Shown: one piece after another, positions 13,301 to 26,400 of the stretch
How the letters are laid out: every line of letters starts with the position of its first letter
How positions within the stretch are numbered: the stretch's first letter is position 1
Assembly: GCF_028389875.1 (NCBI RefSeq)
Contig: NC_084677.1
Coordinates: 13,186,017-13,250,016 of the forward strand
From: Rhea pennata
Taxonomy: Eukaryota > Chordata > Aves > Rheiformes > Rheidae
Length of the DNA: 64,000 nt
Reading direction: 5' to 3'
The notes under the pieces: generated by a model
Told to the model about the DNA's origin: nothing
Databases searched by the model: none
The model's input: the letters and a program-made list of their open reading frames with translations, nothing else
Position numbers and translations under genes: made by a program

Positions 13301-16300
13301 AGTATAGGCTGCGTAGGATGATTGCGTCCTATCTTTAATATGGCTTTTGTCTGGCAGTACATATTAGATAAGTGAACCTGTACATTTTTGGTAGACTTCT
13401 GGCCTATAAATGGGCTGAGATGTATACTCCAGTGGATTTCCCCGCCTTCCTCTCCTCCCTAGCCCCCCAGGAAAGATGCTTCTCCAAAACATGGAAAATG
13501 GGATAGGAAGTTAGGAGACTTTTTGATACTGTCCTGACTTCAGAGACTTTGTATTTCTTTATGAAGAGCATTACTGTCCTGCATAAGCAAGAGAGAAGCT
13601 CTCCTTCTTTCAAAGAGGAAAAGATACCTTAGTATTTTAGACTGTAGGGCTGAAATCTAGGTGAGGTGTTCAACTGGAATTGATGTAAATGCTCGTTGAG
13701 ATACCTAGTAACAGCAAGTGTCCATGAAGAGAAACAAATTGAGGCAGCTTACTGCTATCAGTTTGTACTTTGTCACCTATACTTTGCATTCTTGTGAATT
13801 GAGTATCTGTAAGAATCGCTAGGTAAAGATGAGAAACAAATGTATAGTGGTGAGTGTAAAAGCAAAACAGTTCTGAAACAACTGCCTTAGGGAGGGACTC
13901 AATAAACTGTTGAGGCTCTGATTCTTTCAGAATGAAGGAATGAGCAAAAGGAAGAGCAAATTTAACTTCTGTTCACTTCACATATGTCAGAATGCAAGCT
14001 GCCTAAACCTTTTGTAACCGCTGTAAAACTATATTCTTTGTGCCTAATGAAATTGTAGAATAAAGCCATTTTTCACATGAGGAGACTCCTCCCTGACTCC
14101 GGCACCCCTCCAAGAAAAGTAGAGGAGACATTAAAGTATGCTGGTTTTGTTTTAAGCTGTAGTCAGACTTCTGCCATGTTTGAGGTTATGCTGCCTGTGA
14201 CTGCATTAGCAAGCAGTGCAGGCCAGGCAGGTCAAACGGATTGTGCTGAATACCTGACCCCAAGTCTACATGCCCTCTGGCAGGTGGGACAGAGTTGCTT
14301 TGGACTAGTTCTGATGCATGGTCCAGCAGAGTGAATGCCATGTGCTGCAGGAGCACACTAGGTGCACACCTACAGTGCATTGCTGGGTTAGTTTTCTAGG
14401 TGAGAGAAATGTGGTTCCTGTGCTCTGACACTGTTCAGTCTTGTGTGCTTTCATTTACATTGTGGAACTGTCAGGTAACGCGCTTCAAAAGCACCCACTT
14501 TTTCAGAATTTAATCACCAATGTAAATGTAGCTGCTAGGACATCTAATGTTGGTTTGTTTCTGTGCCAAAATAATGCAATATATAAAAGCTTGTATTGAC
14601 TTTTTTCAGCTTAGAATAAGTGTAGGTATTGTTTAGCAGTTTCATATTTTTATAATCTTTTAATTTTTTTTAGCCAATTAGGTGAGAAAATCCTTTGCAT
14701 CAAAATGATCCTTTCTTCCTTAATACCTTTTCTAGTAACTGTAGCTTTTCTTGGGTGGGGGGGATTGAAAGCTTCCATTTCAAATACAGATAGCACAGTA
14801 GAATCTACTCATTCAGCTGTTATTTGTTTGCTTGGGATTTTGGGGAGAAGGGGCTGCTTTAGGTAGCACTTCTCATATCTTACACAGGCTTTGTTTTGCA
14901 TCCCTCCCCCCCCTCAAAAAAAAAAAAGTAGGGGGCAGGCAGGAAAGCTTGAGTGACTTACAGCTCTGCACATCACAGTGGCCCAGCTTGGAACAGGAAC
15001 TCCTGTTGGAAAGCTAGCCTAGAACACTTCGATTGTGGAATAGTTTGTGGTCAAGGAAACTGAGTGCTTAGATCCCTTCAATCACAACACTGAGCGGCTG
15101 TAGAAGCTAGCCTCCTGATACCCTGTAAGGACAGATGGCACTGATTATATGATTGAATGTTTCCTTTCCTTAAAAGTGCAAGGACTGTGCATTAGGCTAG
15201 TAACTTCTGTTTTATTAATCTTACTGATTCTTTTAGTTTAGTCTTGTGTTTTTCTATAAATTGCCTCTTGGTTTTCGTTGTAACATTTCATGAAGACTTT
15301 GTGTGTAAATCACACAAATCAAGTGTAAAACATGCCTAAGTGCCTGGGGAGTAGAGGTCTTGGGATAATGATAATGGAGCTTTTCTACATGTAAACTTAC
15401 ATGGAGACAAGCGAGAAAATAGAAAAGTGGATGAAGGGCTGTAAACACTCTTTATTTGGTCATAGTTAAATATTTCTAATGACTTAAATTAAGAAAACTT
15501 TAAAAATCTTTAATTATTCACCCTCTCCCTTCTTTTGGTAGTGCTAGTTAAGCTAGTGTGTCTAGCTAGCGTAGAAAAGCTTTTATAAATATTTAAAAGG
15601 CAAACTCCCCACTTCTTGGAGCTGGAAATTCAAACTAACCTGGCATATGAATCTTTAGTTCTCAAAATGTGGAGATAGCAAACAAAAAAAATGAACTCTT
15701 ATTAAATAAAAAATATGAAACTTCCCTTTTGTAGCACATTATATGTTTTAATTTGCTTCTAGGTGTGGTGAAGAAAATTTATGCCATGGATGGCTTCATC
15801 TCTTAAATTGGTCCCAAGTGTGTTGTGTATGTGTCTGAGAGGGTGTATAATGCTTGTTCCGGCTCAACTTCAAATGTGGTTTCCATGGTAGCTGTTTCTT
15901 CCTAACTGTAATTCACTTTCAGTTGTTAAAACTGTAATACGAATTGCAGAAAACTTAATATCTACACGCTCCTAAATTATTTGGGTTATGTGGCGTATCT
16001 TGTCAGATTTGCTCCGTAACCATGGATAAACTGCTTTTAATGGAAATTCTGAGTAGGTTGAATGGCTTTTTTTTTCCTAGCAGAATTTTCTCTTAAAATC
16101 TGGTAAATTGCTGCTTTTACTTTATTTTAGTTCTAGTTATTCTTCAGCTGCTTTGGATTTTGAGACTGAACACAAATTGGATCCGGTATTTGATTCACCA
16201 AGAATGTCACGGCGTAGTTTGCGGTTAGCTGCTGCAGGATTTAATAAATCAGATGCCCGAAGTGATATCCTTCATGATGGCTCTTACACTGGAAACATGT

Positions 16301-17384
16301 CTTTTAGAGAACAGTCTAAGTAAGTGATTATTTTTAGCAAGACAAGTTGATTTATTGATTGGCGTCTTGAATTTATACTTGACTGAGATTTCCTACTTGA
16401 ACATGGTAATACAAGAAGAGATTGACAACTGTTTTACTCCTTGTTCTTAGTGTTTACAGTTGTAAGTTACTATAATGAGGATATATAGTTTACAATAAAG
16501 TCTTTGCAAAAGTATAGATGCTCAAGAGTGAGGATTTTCTTTCTAGGCCTAACTAGAGCTGTCAGGTCACATCAGTGCTGAAATACTTTGACTGTTTTAT
16601 CATTTATTAAATGAGAAAGAGAAATTTGTATCTTTAGTGCTATGTCTCTTGTGTTTGCTTTCCATTTGCTAGGACAGTGAAGCAACGCAGAAGTATGAAT
16701 AAACAATCTGGCATGGTGAGAGAGACACCAAGGAAAAATCTGTCCAGCTCTTCTATTTTTAGCCAAAGCAGTTTCAATAGCCATGCCAGTGATACATCAA
16801 TGGTATCCACTGTATTGGATGAATCTTTGATTCGAGAGCAAACTGAAGTTGATCATTTCTGGGGTAGGAAATGAGCTATATTTCTCACTTCAGAAGGTAT
16901 AAAAACTGTGGTTTGGCATGTGTGATTGCATGTCCATGTCTTCCCTCCTCTACTCTCCTATTTCTTCATGCTTCCCACAAACAAGTACATGTTTACACCT
17001 CTGTTGTAGATGTTCACTTGCTAAGGTGTCTGCTGGAAACTCTCACCTAGTACATAAAATGCTGTTCTTGATTTTAGTGGTACAGTCAATATCAAGACAT
17101 TGTTTTGTGGTCAGATTGATATGCCAAACAAATGTCTACAATTATGTAATGCAACACCAAACATCACATAGATTTAATTCTTACCATTACATTTCATCTG
17201 ACCATTCTTACCATTGCTTTCAAAATGAACATAAAGTACAATATTCAAATAATGATAAATGGGTAATTGAACGCTTAGGCTTTTTAAGGAAACTTACATT
17301 GTTTATTTATAGGCAAGAGTATATTCAGCCTTAACATATCCTAATTCAAAAGTTCCAAGTTAGTAGCACCTTAAAACTTACTAA

Positions 17385-17418
<34 letters not shown>

Positions 17419-20400
17419 GGTAGTGGGTTTGGAGACTTTGCTGGAGCCTTTTTTTCCAGCAAAGAGAAAATGTGGGAAGTGCCAACATAAAATACTGGGG
17501 TTTTTTTGTTTGTTTTAAACCTCCCAGTTCAAAATACTTGTTTCTAGTTAGTACATCTCATGTTAGGACTCTGGAGGTCATAAGAATCTTTCAATCTTAG
17601 TAGAATGAGTGCTTCAGAGGACTTGTATTTTAAATCTTATTTTAAAATCCAGTAGTAAAGTGGTTACTAAGCAACCAAAATGATGTAACTTGTAATTAAC
17701 TGCTGTAAAGTCACATGGGAGCTGACTATACTATTTGTCATTCGTGTTTTTTCTCTGCAGCTTCTTTCATAAAATACTTTATTAACTGTCACCCTACTAC
17801 ATTAATGTCTTAGTGTAGGAATGTATTCAAATGCTGGACTGCAAAATATGTTAAATAATAATTGTAAAGTGGCTTTTCTTTGCAATCGTAAATAGACAGC
17901 TGGATTCTTGATTTAAGTCAGTTTCAGACATTATAGTTGACTGTGGAATTTCATTATACTTGGGAGCAAACTTTCTTTCTTTTTTTTTCTTTTCTTTTTT
18001 TTTTTCTTTTAAGGTCTTGATGATGACGGTGACCCTAAAGGTAACAAAACAGTCCTTTTGCTTCCATGAGTGTTCTGTTTAATGTGTCTAGCCATGTAGA
18101 TGGTTCTGTGCTAAATATCCTACTCTTGGTTTGCTAGGTAGTGATACGACCCTGATGCAGGGGAATGGTGATGTAGCAACAGCAGAAATGCAGACTGCAG
18201 TGATCAATGGCTATACTTGCAATGACTGCAGCATGCTTTCCGAACGGAAGGAGGTTCTTACAGCATATTCGGCTTCTCATGTGCCATCTTCCAGAATTTA
18301 CTCCAGGGACAGGAGCCAGAAACATACATCTAGTAAGTAATTTTCTCTTGTTTTATATGGGTATCAGAGTGGTATACCATTTAATGCATTTTTAATAGTG
18401 TTACTGAAGTGCTTTTCCTACTGTGCTAAACTTACCAATAATTGAATTCTAAAGATCAGCTTATCATGAAATATCTTTTTTTTAATACCAATGAAGACTT
18501 TGTTGTGTTGTCAGCCTCTGATATACAACTGTCAGTATGGTAGGGTTTTTCTTCCTACTGTTGTAGGAATCAAGGAATGGCAAAATAAGTGCCATGATAT
18601 CTTAATAGGTTCAAACTGATGCAGAACACTATGTACTGTTCCAGCCAGTATTGACTGCAGTAGTGTCTTAATCTGGTATTGAAACTGTGCCTGTTCTTGG
18701 TCAGGATTTTCAAACAAACTTTCTTTATACAGTCAAATTATTTTCCTTAAGTGATTTGAACTTTCAGGATTGAGCAGAATTTTTACTTTGCAGTGTTTCT
18801 GTTATCTGGGAAACCTCTGAAGGATGGCTCCTTACTTCTGATCTGTGTTGTGGGCTGTTTCTGAGGGGTGGTGATGGTCAGGTCACTTAACCTTTAGTGT
18901 ATTAGAGTATGTTTTTAGAACTAAACCTCCTTAAATTGAACTCAAGAGAGGAAAAACTGATTCCAACAGACTTCCCTAAAAACTACACTTCTAAAGCTTG
19001 AAAATAAATGAATCTGCCGTAAATAAGGTTCTGCCTTTCCAAGGCAATCTCAGTTCTCTGGATAATTGTTCTCAGTGTCTTGGCTGTGTCTCTGCCTCTT
19101 GCCTGCATAACGTTTTGGAGTTTGCTGATTATTGGTAGTCTTCAGAGATAACGGAGAAGGTGATGTGGTATTCTGTTTTTTCTCAGTGGTCTTTAATTAG
19201 AGTGGAACCAGTTCAGGGAGGAGACCATAAGTGTATTACTCTTGAACAAAATATCCTTTCAGTTGTAAGAAGTCGTATTTATTTGAGCTGTAAGGCATGG
19301 CTTTAAATGATTTGAGGCAAGTACTTTTTGACAGAAGTGTAGCGCAGATAGGAAATTCTGTTGTATTGGTGTAATGAGAGTTTCAAGAGTGTCAGTTAAA
19401 TCTGAGGGGGGTAAGGGACACAGTCATAGCAGGTTTTTGGATTTGGCTGGTTCTATGAAAGCAGCAGTGTGGAGAACTGACTTTCTTCCTGCTGAATATC
19501 CTCTAAAGGAGAATATGTAATGGAAAAGCCTTTTTAACGCTCGAGATAGGCTATTGCAGTAACTTCTTTCCTCTAGTGTAAAAGGGAGAAGTGAGCGAAA
19601 ATGTCTCTCCCTTTGAAGTCCAAAATAAGAATGTAGTTTATACCTCTCATTTCTTTGGAGCTGTGATCTGTGAAGTCAATACCAACAGCTCAAATCATTG
19701 AGAAACCCTGAGTTCTGCAAGCTATGAATTTCTTGCTTTTTAGAGTTCTTAATCTTCATTAAGAAAAGACAGTCTTGCTGAAGCTGTATTCCTGTCTTGA
19801 AAGCATTTTCTTCAGGATGTAGTTCTTACAAAAGCTTTGCTATAATACTTAGTGTAATCCAGACTTTTTAAACCGTGCTTGCTTAAGCTTTATACCCCTG
19901 TCTAAAAAGGCTTTGGATTCTTCAGCCTTGCTTTTCCACTAGCTGATGGTCACAGAGATAGAAGCACAACTTAATGTAGGTGAATAATTCATATTCACGC
20001 CTCTTTTTCTTTAATAGGAGGCACCTATTTCTACACGAATAAGATTCTGCAAATGGTCAAACATGCTGTGGCATCTTTTGCATCCCTCTTAGTGCATCTG
20101 TTTCAAATGGTTCTGCTGAAGCTGGGTTATGAATTTAAAGGTACCTTTTCAGTTGTGCTTGCTGTCCACTCTGGAATTGTGTTTATGTACAGTCTAGAGT
20201 ACTTCTCTGCTGTCTTTTCTTACTGATTTCACTTGTTGCTGCTATGGTGTTCCTTTTCTATAGTCATTTTGCTGGCTACTGCCTTCCCCCTGCCTTTTTT
20301 TTTTTTTTTCTTTTCTCTTAAATCTCTTAATTGTGCTAGCCTTCCATGCTTTCCCTCTGTTTTGGAAGAATCAATATCCAAGTATGTGATTATATGGGTA

Positions 20401-23400
20401 GATAGTGTAGATTGTCATGTGGATTTTTCTCTGGGAAATACCAGGAGGTAATATTTAAGTTGAGAAACTTTAATTAGTTTATAAAAACTAGTTTGTGTGA
20501 TACTGTCAAATCTTAGCCCACCTTGAAGACACTGAAAAGTTACTGCGTTACCCTTAAGCCTATTGTGAGTTTAAAGTTTGATTTAGACTTTTCTTGTAAA
20601 TCAAAGCTGCAGTCATCTCTGTTCTTATGCACGTCATCTTTTCTTGAAAAAACTTGATTCTTCTTTTGGTGCTTGCTTTTCTGTGACAGATGCTTCACCC
20701 GTACAGTTAAACTGCTGTAGGCAGAAGGTAACTAGTATGTTTGTGTGAGAACTTCTTCTATGTTCCTTCCCATTCTGTTTGCTTTGATACCTTGTAACTT
20801 CATAATGTTTTCTTTTTTAAGTCTGAGAACCAACACAAAGCTGACAGCTGACATGAAGGTGACCTACAATGAGACTAGGCGTTTAGAATTTTATGGATTT
20901 TTACTTTGGTTTTGTTTTTATTTGATTAACTCTTCAAATTAAAGCAGTTAAGATTTTAAAATGAATAGATTTTTCTTTCTTCTGCTCATTGTCATGTAAT
21001 GAGCATTTTATTTTATTTCTCTTCAGATTTTGAGATTAATTCTCCAATTATACATAGCAAATCTTTGCGGATCTTACATTTGAATTGGATAATTTCACTT
21101 CTGACTTTAAGTTTCAACTGAGATCTTATCTCTTCAAAATTTGAAGAGATTAGGGACTAATGTAAAATTCAGAATTATAAAACAAAACAGTTAAATGATA
21201 GTCCAACTCTTTTTAGGCACATAAGAGCCAAATATCACAGGCATATCTCTAGGATTTCTGTAAAACCAGGGGAGCTGAACTAAGGTGGCTGTTGTCTGAA
21301 AAGTGGAAAGACTTTGAACTAGAAGGTTCTGTCTCTTTTAAATAAGAAAAAGTGTGGTTGGACAGAAGAGATTTCTTTCATAATCACTTTCTAGGCTTCT
21401 TACATGTCACTTACCTTAAGAATTAAGCCAGTGTAGTTAAAATCTGGGTATGTGAAAGGCTTTGAACTTGAGAGAAATGTATTTTTGTTTTTTGAATGTG
21501 TTGCAGCTCACTCGGATTATTGTGGAAGCATGAATGTAAAGGAGTTTTTCAGAGACAATAGCCATCTTGGTGTAAATGAGGAATCAATATGTAAGTATAG
21601 ATATTGCTGTTGTCTTTTAGCCTTGGGCTGGACTCTTGATGTTTGCAGTATTAGCAGAGTAATGTCAGATGCTCCATGACTCTATGGAAGCTATAAAGTA
21701 CCTACTTTTTTTTCTACTTAAATGTAGGGGGAGAAGAAATGCAATTACGTGGTATGTTATAGTATTTCGCAGACAAGTTTTATTCCACTTAAATTTGCTT
21801 AATTGTTCTTGGTTTGATTGCCAGTAGACCTATTGAAATTATCTTGTAACAATCTTTATTTGATACTTTGTCACATTAATCAACTGTTACCACAACCAAC
21901 AGGTGATGACTGTAAGGGGAAGAAACATCTTGAAACATACACCACAGACCACATGCAATCCTCATGGGCTAAAGGGGTAGCAAGGACCATTTGGCACACC
22001 TTTTCTTATGCAGGTTGACTTGGACCTTTTTTATTTTGCTTTTATTTTACTTTAGTCTCACATATGTTAGTCATTTGTATTGTTTTGTGTTTTTTTTCTT
22101 AACTACATCTATCAAAGCAGATTACACTGAAGTATCTAGAAAACTAAATTTACGTAGCATCTTTTCTATTTGACTCTTGCTGTGATCCTGGCTTGTATAA
22201 AAGCTTGGTAGGTAGTGAGACTACTTACTTACAGCTAAGTGTGGTAATAGCAAGCACCTATGTTGGAAAGAATTGAGACAATTTGTAGGATATGAATCAG
22301 ATTTACTCATTTATTGCACTTCAGGAAAATCTGTACTCTTCATAAGGTGAAAAACTGACTTTAAATGAAGGCAAGGTATGAAGGTATTGGTATACAGATT
22401 ATTTGAATAAAGGGTTTTAACACTTTATTTTTGTTTTAGTGATAGTCAATTTTTACAGGAATCTTATATAGTGATAGACTCTTCCCTGTGAGATGAGCCT
22501 TTCCTAGCTTGAATGACAGAGGCATCAAGAATCTGTTGAATGCTCTTTAATCAGCAAAGGAAAATGATTTGAGACACTTCATTCACCTAAATGCTTTGCA
22601 AAATATTGGGTTGGTATATCTATAATCCCTCAGATTAACCAAGATATCTCTGCTAAACTAAAAATGTAGGATTACTTCCTAAGCGTGTGTGTTGTTGCTT
22701 AGTTTAGAACAAACTGATCTAGTCTCGAATTCAGTAACTGTTGGCTTCAGTGGGCTTTAAATTACAGCATTTTTAAGAGGCTCAGAACTGACATACTGAA
22801 GATCCTTGGAATATTCATTTAAATGAAAATTTACTTTGCTGCTTGTAACCTGTTTTCTGTAGGTAGCAGTGTTTTGTGCTATTTATTAGTGTTTCTTAGA
22901 CATTATTGACTTAACTCTGTGATTAGAATTGGAAATTTCATTTGCCCCTTCCTGTCTTTAACACATGAACCCAGATACCAAAACTTGATGTATGATTCAA
23001 AGCAAATAAGATGTTTTTAAAATAATGATATACCTTAAACATTTTTATTGCATTACTTCTTTTTAATACTATCTTTTTAATACTATCTTTTATAATTAGC
23101 ATACTTATCTACCAATGCCATTCTACAAAATGTAAATCTTTTCTGTTTTAGAAAAGTGACATTCCAAATGCACAGATGCTATTGTTTTTCCAAATTGTCT
23201 TGGTTTTATTTGAATTCATGTTTATAGCTTGTTTTTAAATATTGAAGAACCAGGTTTATAACTTACTGATAGTTATGGTTTAAATTGTGCAGGACATATA
23301 GTGATCAGGGGCTTGAATCTCTGCTTTACTACATGTACTGCAAAAAAACCCTTCATTTTACGTATGTTACCACATAGAGTTAATTTGTTATAATCTAGGT

Positions 23401-26400
23401 TACTTTATGGTTCACGTATTGCAAACAGTGGGAGCAACTGGATGGCTTGTGTCTCAGAAGGTGTTGTCTCTACTTTGGCTGCCCGTTTTTTCCTCAGGTT
23501 ACTATCCTGATCTGTGTGCATGCATGTTGCCTGTTTCTTTTGACAAACTAGGAATATGCAATAGGTAGCTTACGCTAATTCAACTCTGCTTTTGCTATTG
23601 CTTTTACTCCTTGAAATGCACATGCTAATTTACATCCCTTATTGACCAAAGGATGCTTAGTGTGAGGGTATACTTCTGTTCACAGGCATAATGGGATACA
23701 TGAGGGAATGAGTGTATGAATAACCTAAAATATGGGTCTCCAAGACTAATGGTGTATTTGGTTTGGTAGTCACTTCCTATCATGGTATTCCTCCTGGGAA
23801 AAACTAGTTGTGCTAATCTTCATGTTTATTGAAACATTGAGGCCCTCAGCAGAGGGCATGAGCTCAAACATTATGACAATTTAATGTGGGATAACATTCT
23901 TATAACAAATGAGCATTTCATCTTTTTGCATGGCTATTGTCTGTGTTGAGTAGCTGATGTTATAATGCTGTCATACTTGTGATACAAATCTAGATGTTAA
24001 TAAGCTGCATGCCTGTACTCATCCATTTCTCTGCTGTGCAAAGCAGTCTTGGCCACAGTTGCATGTCCCTTTGCTTAGTTTCCTTTGACATGGCTGCAGT
24101 AACTGTATTTCATGTTATCCCTTTTTGTCTTCTAGGGAGGGCAGCTTCTGGCATGTTCTGGTGGCTTAGAACTCGATGGTCTCAACTTGTTACTCTGATG
24201 TCTATGCTCAGTGCATTTCTTCTTAGAAAGTGTGTATCCTTTACAAAAAAGTGTTTTCTCTAAGAAAATTCTTTACTTAGTTGTTTTTTAAAAAAAATTA
24301 CAAATGTATTTTGTTTCATGTGAACTTTCTCCATCTCTTTATCTAGATGCCTTCCAAATATTTTCAAGCTATTACTGCTTCTCATCCCACTGCTGTTTTT
24401 ACTAGGTATGTGAATTGTATAGTTGATAATAGAAGTTGGTGCACGCTTATTACAGTTGTATCAAAATAGCATTTTTAGCTTGAACTTGAGGTTATGGAGA
24501 AGACAAAGCACAAAAGACCAAATTTCAGTTTGCTTTCAAAGCACTGTCCTGCCAGTGGACTGTCCTCTTACCATGAAAAAAATACCCTTAATCAAATTTT
24601 ATAGAACTCTTTAGACATAGAGTGACTGAGTAAGTGCTCTGAAGTTTTTCCCTTACCCCGGGCTCCTCTCCCCATACCCATTCATTGAAACTGCAGTGAA
24701 CTTATCAAGTTTGCTATGTAATGATTGATTGTTGTCAGTCTCCATTTAAGAAAAAAAAAAAAAGAAAAAAGAAAAAAGTGATAGTTTAATTCCTTTAACA
24801 ACTCATTCTAAATCATTCCTTTGGTCTAAACAGTGCTTTTTGTTTCTTGAAACATTGCTAAGTTTAGACTGCTTAGCTGACAATATTCCAGTCTGCTTTG
24901 AAATAAACTCTAAGATATTTATTGAAGAATTTGGGCTATTTTTGAAAAGCAATTCATGTCTTATGCCATGAAAATCTTGTAGCTTGGGGAGAAGCTGAAG
25001 TTTCTCAACAGCTTGCAATAGGGACTCAAATTCTTTGTACTAGGAGAATAAGATGAGGAAAAGAAGCTACCCAGTGTAGAAAATACTACTTCATCTCACT
25101 TAAGTTTTTCAAAAATAAGTGTAATCTGTCAGGTGCTGTGTTTCTATGGAAACAAATTTCTTACAACTTTTACTAGATAATGTTGCAACATGGTATGCAG
25201 TAAATAGGATATAAGGCAAGATATTTCCATTCAGATCAAAAGCAGTATTTAATATCTCTTTGCTCAGTGACTATGGCCTGTCTTATTGAATAAATGAAAT
25301 CTAGGTCCCAGGGAAGCAGTAGTATGTGATTAAGGATCTATCATAATACATAAACAGAAGTTATCTGACTTAAAGCTGCATAAGTGTTGCTGGCTGTTGT
25401 TTCTTAACTGCCTTGAGTGCTTAACTTGACAATTTTAAAGCCTTCTAAAGTAGGTCATATTGCTAGCTCTTCTTTAGAGTAGTGTCTGCTGTGTGCTGTG
25501 CAAAGACAAGGTAGCCTGCCTCCTTAAGTAAAAGCTTCAATTTGTAGATAGAAGCAGTCTGAGATTTCTCCTAAACATCGTTTTTGCTTTTGTTTCTGCT
25601 CATGAAAGGTATGTGGTCTTGGGGGTTTGATCGCTTCATTTTGTTACTGCCCTCATTGAACTGGACAAAAATTTACACAGTACAGAGAATAGATGACTCC
25701 GTTCATATTCTCAAACCACAGCCTGATTCTTCTCATTCTGTGCAACCTCCAAAGGTAAGGGGGAACAGTAGGAAAGAACCTTTGTGTTAGGACCTTTTTA
25801 ACTCCCATGTCTTAAATATTTTGTAATAACTGCTGTTACCAAGAGTAGTGCAAGTAAATGTTTTGATTTTATACATTTAAAAAAAAATCTCTACATCTCT
25901 AGGGTACCATAAATATCTTTGATTCTGGTCGTATAACTGAGCTGGAAAAGCAAATGGCCTTCGTGTCTGATAGATGCCATCACCATGATGAAGAATATAG
26001 CAAAGTGATGCTTCTACTCCAGAACCTTCAAGATCAAGTTGCCCAGATGAATGACAGAAGTGAAATATTGACATTAATAAAAAATGTGATGAGTCAGCAT
26101 CTCAAAGATGTGAAAGAAGAGGAAAAGGTAAAAATAAATTTGTTATTGATGCTTTTCAATACTGATCGGAGTACTATCTTATTAATGCAGATCATTAGTG
26201 ATCTGGTTTTTGAATTTTAATTTTTTTTTCCTGGTGTAGAGTTAACTGATAGATGATAAATGCTAGGGAGTAGAATCATGGATTTTATTCCTCCTCTGTT
26301 ACTGTTGACAAAGCGTTAATTCCAGATAGAGGTCAAAATTAGAATCTCACATCATTGAAAAGCAGATGAATTTATCCTGTTTTCATACAGAGAAAAAAAA

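Larger units (their letters stand above)
10345..16130 (+). other. SUN1: SUN1 intron 2
   Basis: A 5.8-kb AT-rich intron with no recognisable exon. It contains a 21-base G run (11003-11023), a 21-base T run (11080-11100) and a short CT repeat at about 11773-11788. Confidence 0.7.
16320..20017 (+). other. SUN1: SUN1 introns between exons 3 and 7
   Basis: The introns are 16320-16672, 16864-18013, 18041-18137 and 18333-20017. They are AT-rich. The second carries a (GT)n repeat at 17388-17417 and a roughly 40-base pyrimidine tract immediately before micro-exon 5. A stop-free run at about 16918-17334 has no homology I recognise. Nothing else is seen. Confidence 0.6.
20141..25608 (+). other. SUN1: SUN1 introns between exons 7 and 13
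   Basis: The introns are 20141-21506, 21591-21902, 22014-23398, 23498-24135, 24230-24346 and 24406-25608. They are AT-rich without recognisable mobile elements. Two short exon-like segments at 20690-20727 and 20822-20858 have splice-site-like borders, but joined in sequence they run into a stop, so they are not called. An A-rich run lies at about 24750-24777. Confidence 0.6.

Noticed and set aside
20690-20858. Two short exon-like segments (20690-20727 and 20822-20858) between SUN1 exons 7 and 8
   Set aside because: Both have AG/GT borders and together total 75 bases, but reading through the second meets a TGA, and alone neither keeps the frame. At most a poison-exon pair; no support in the sequence.
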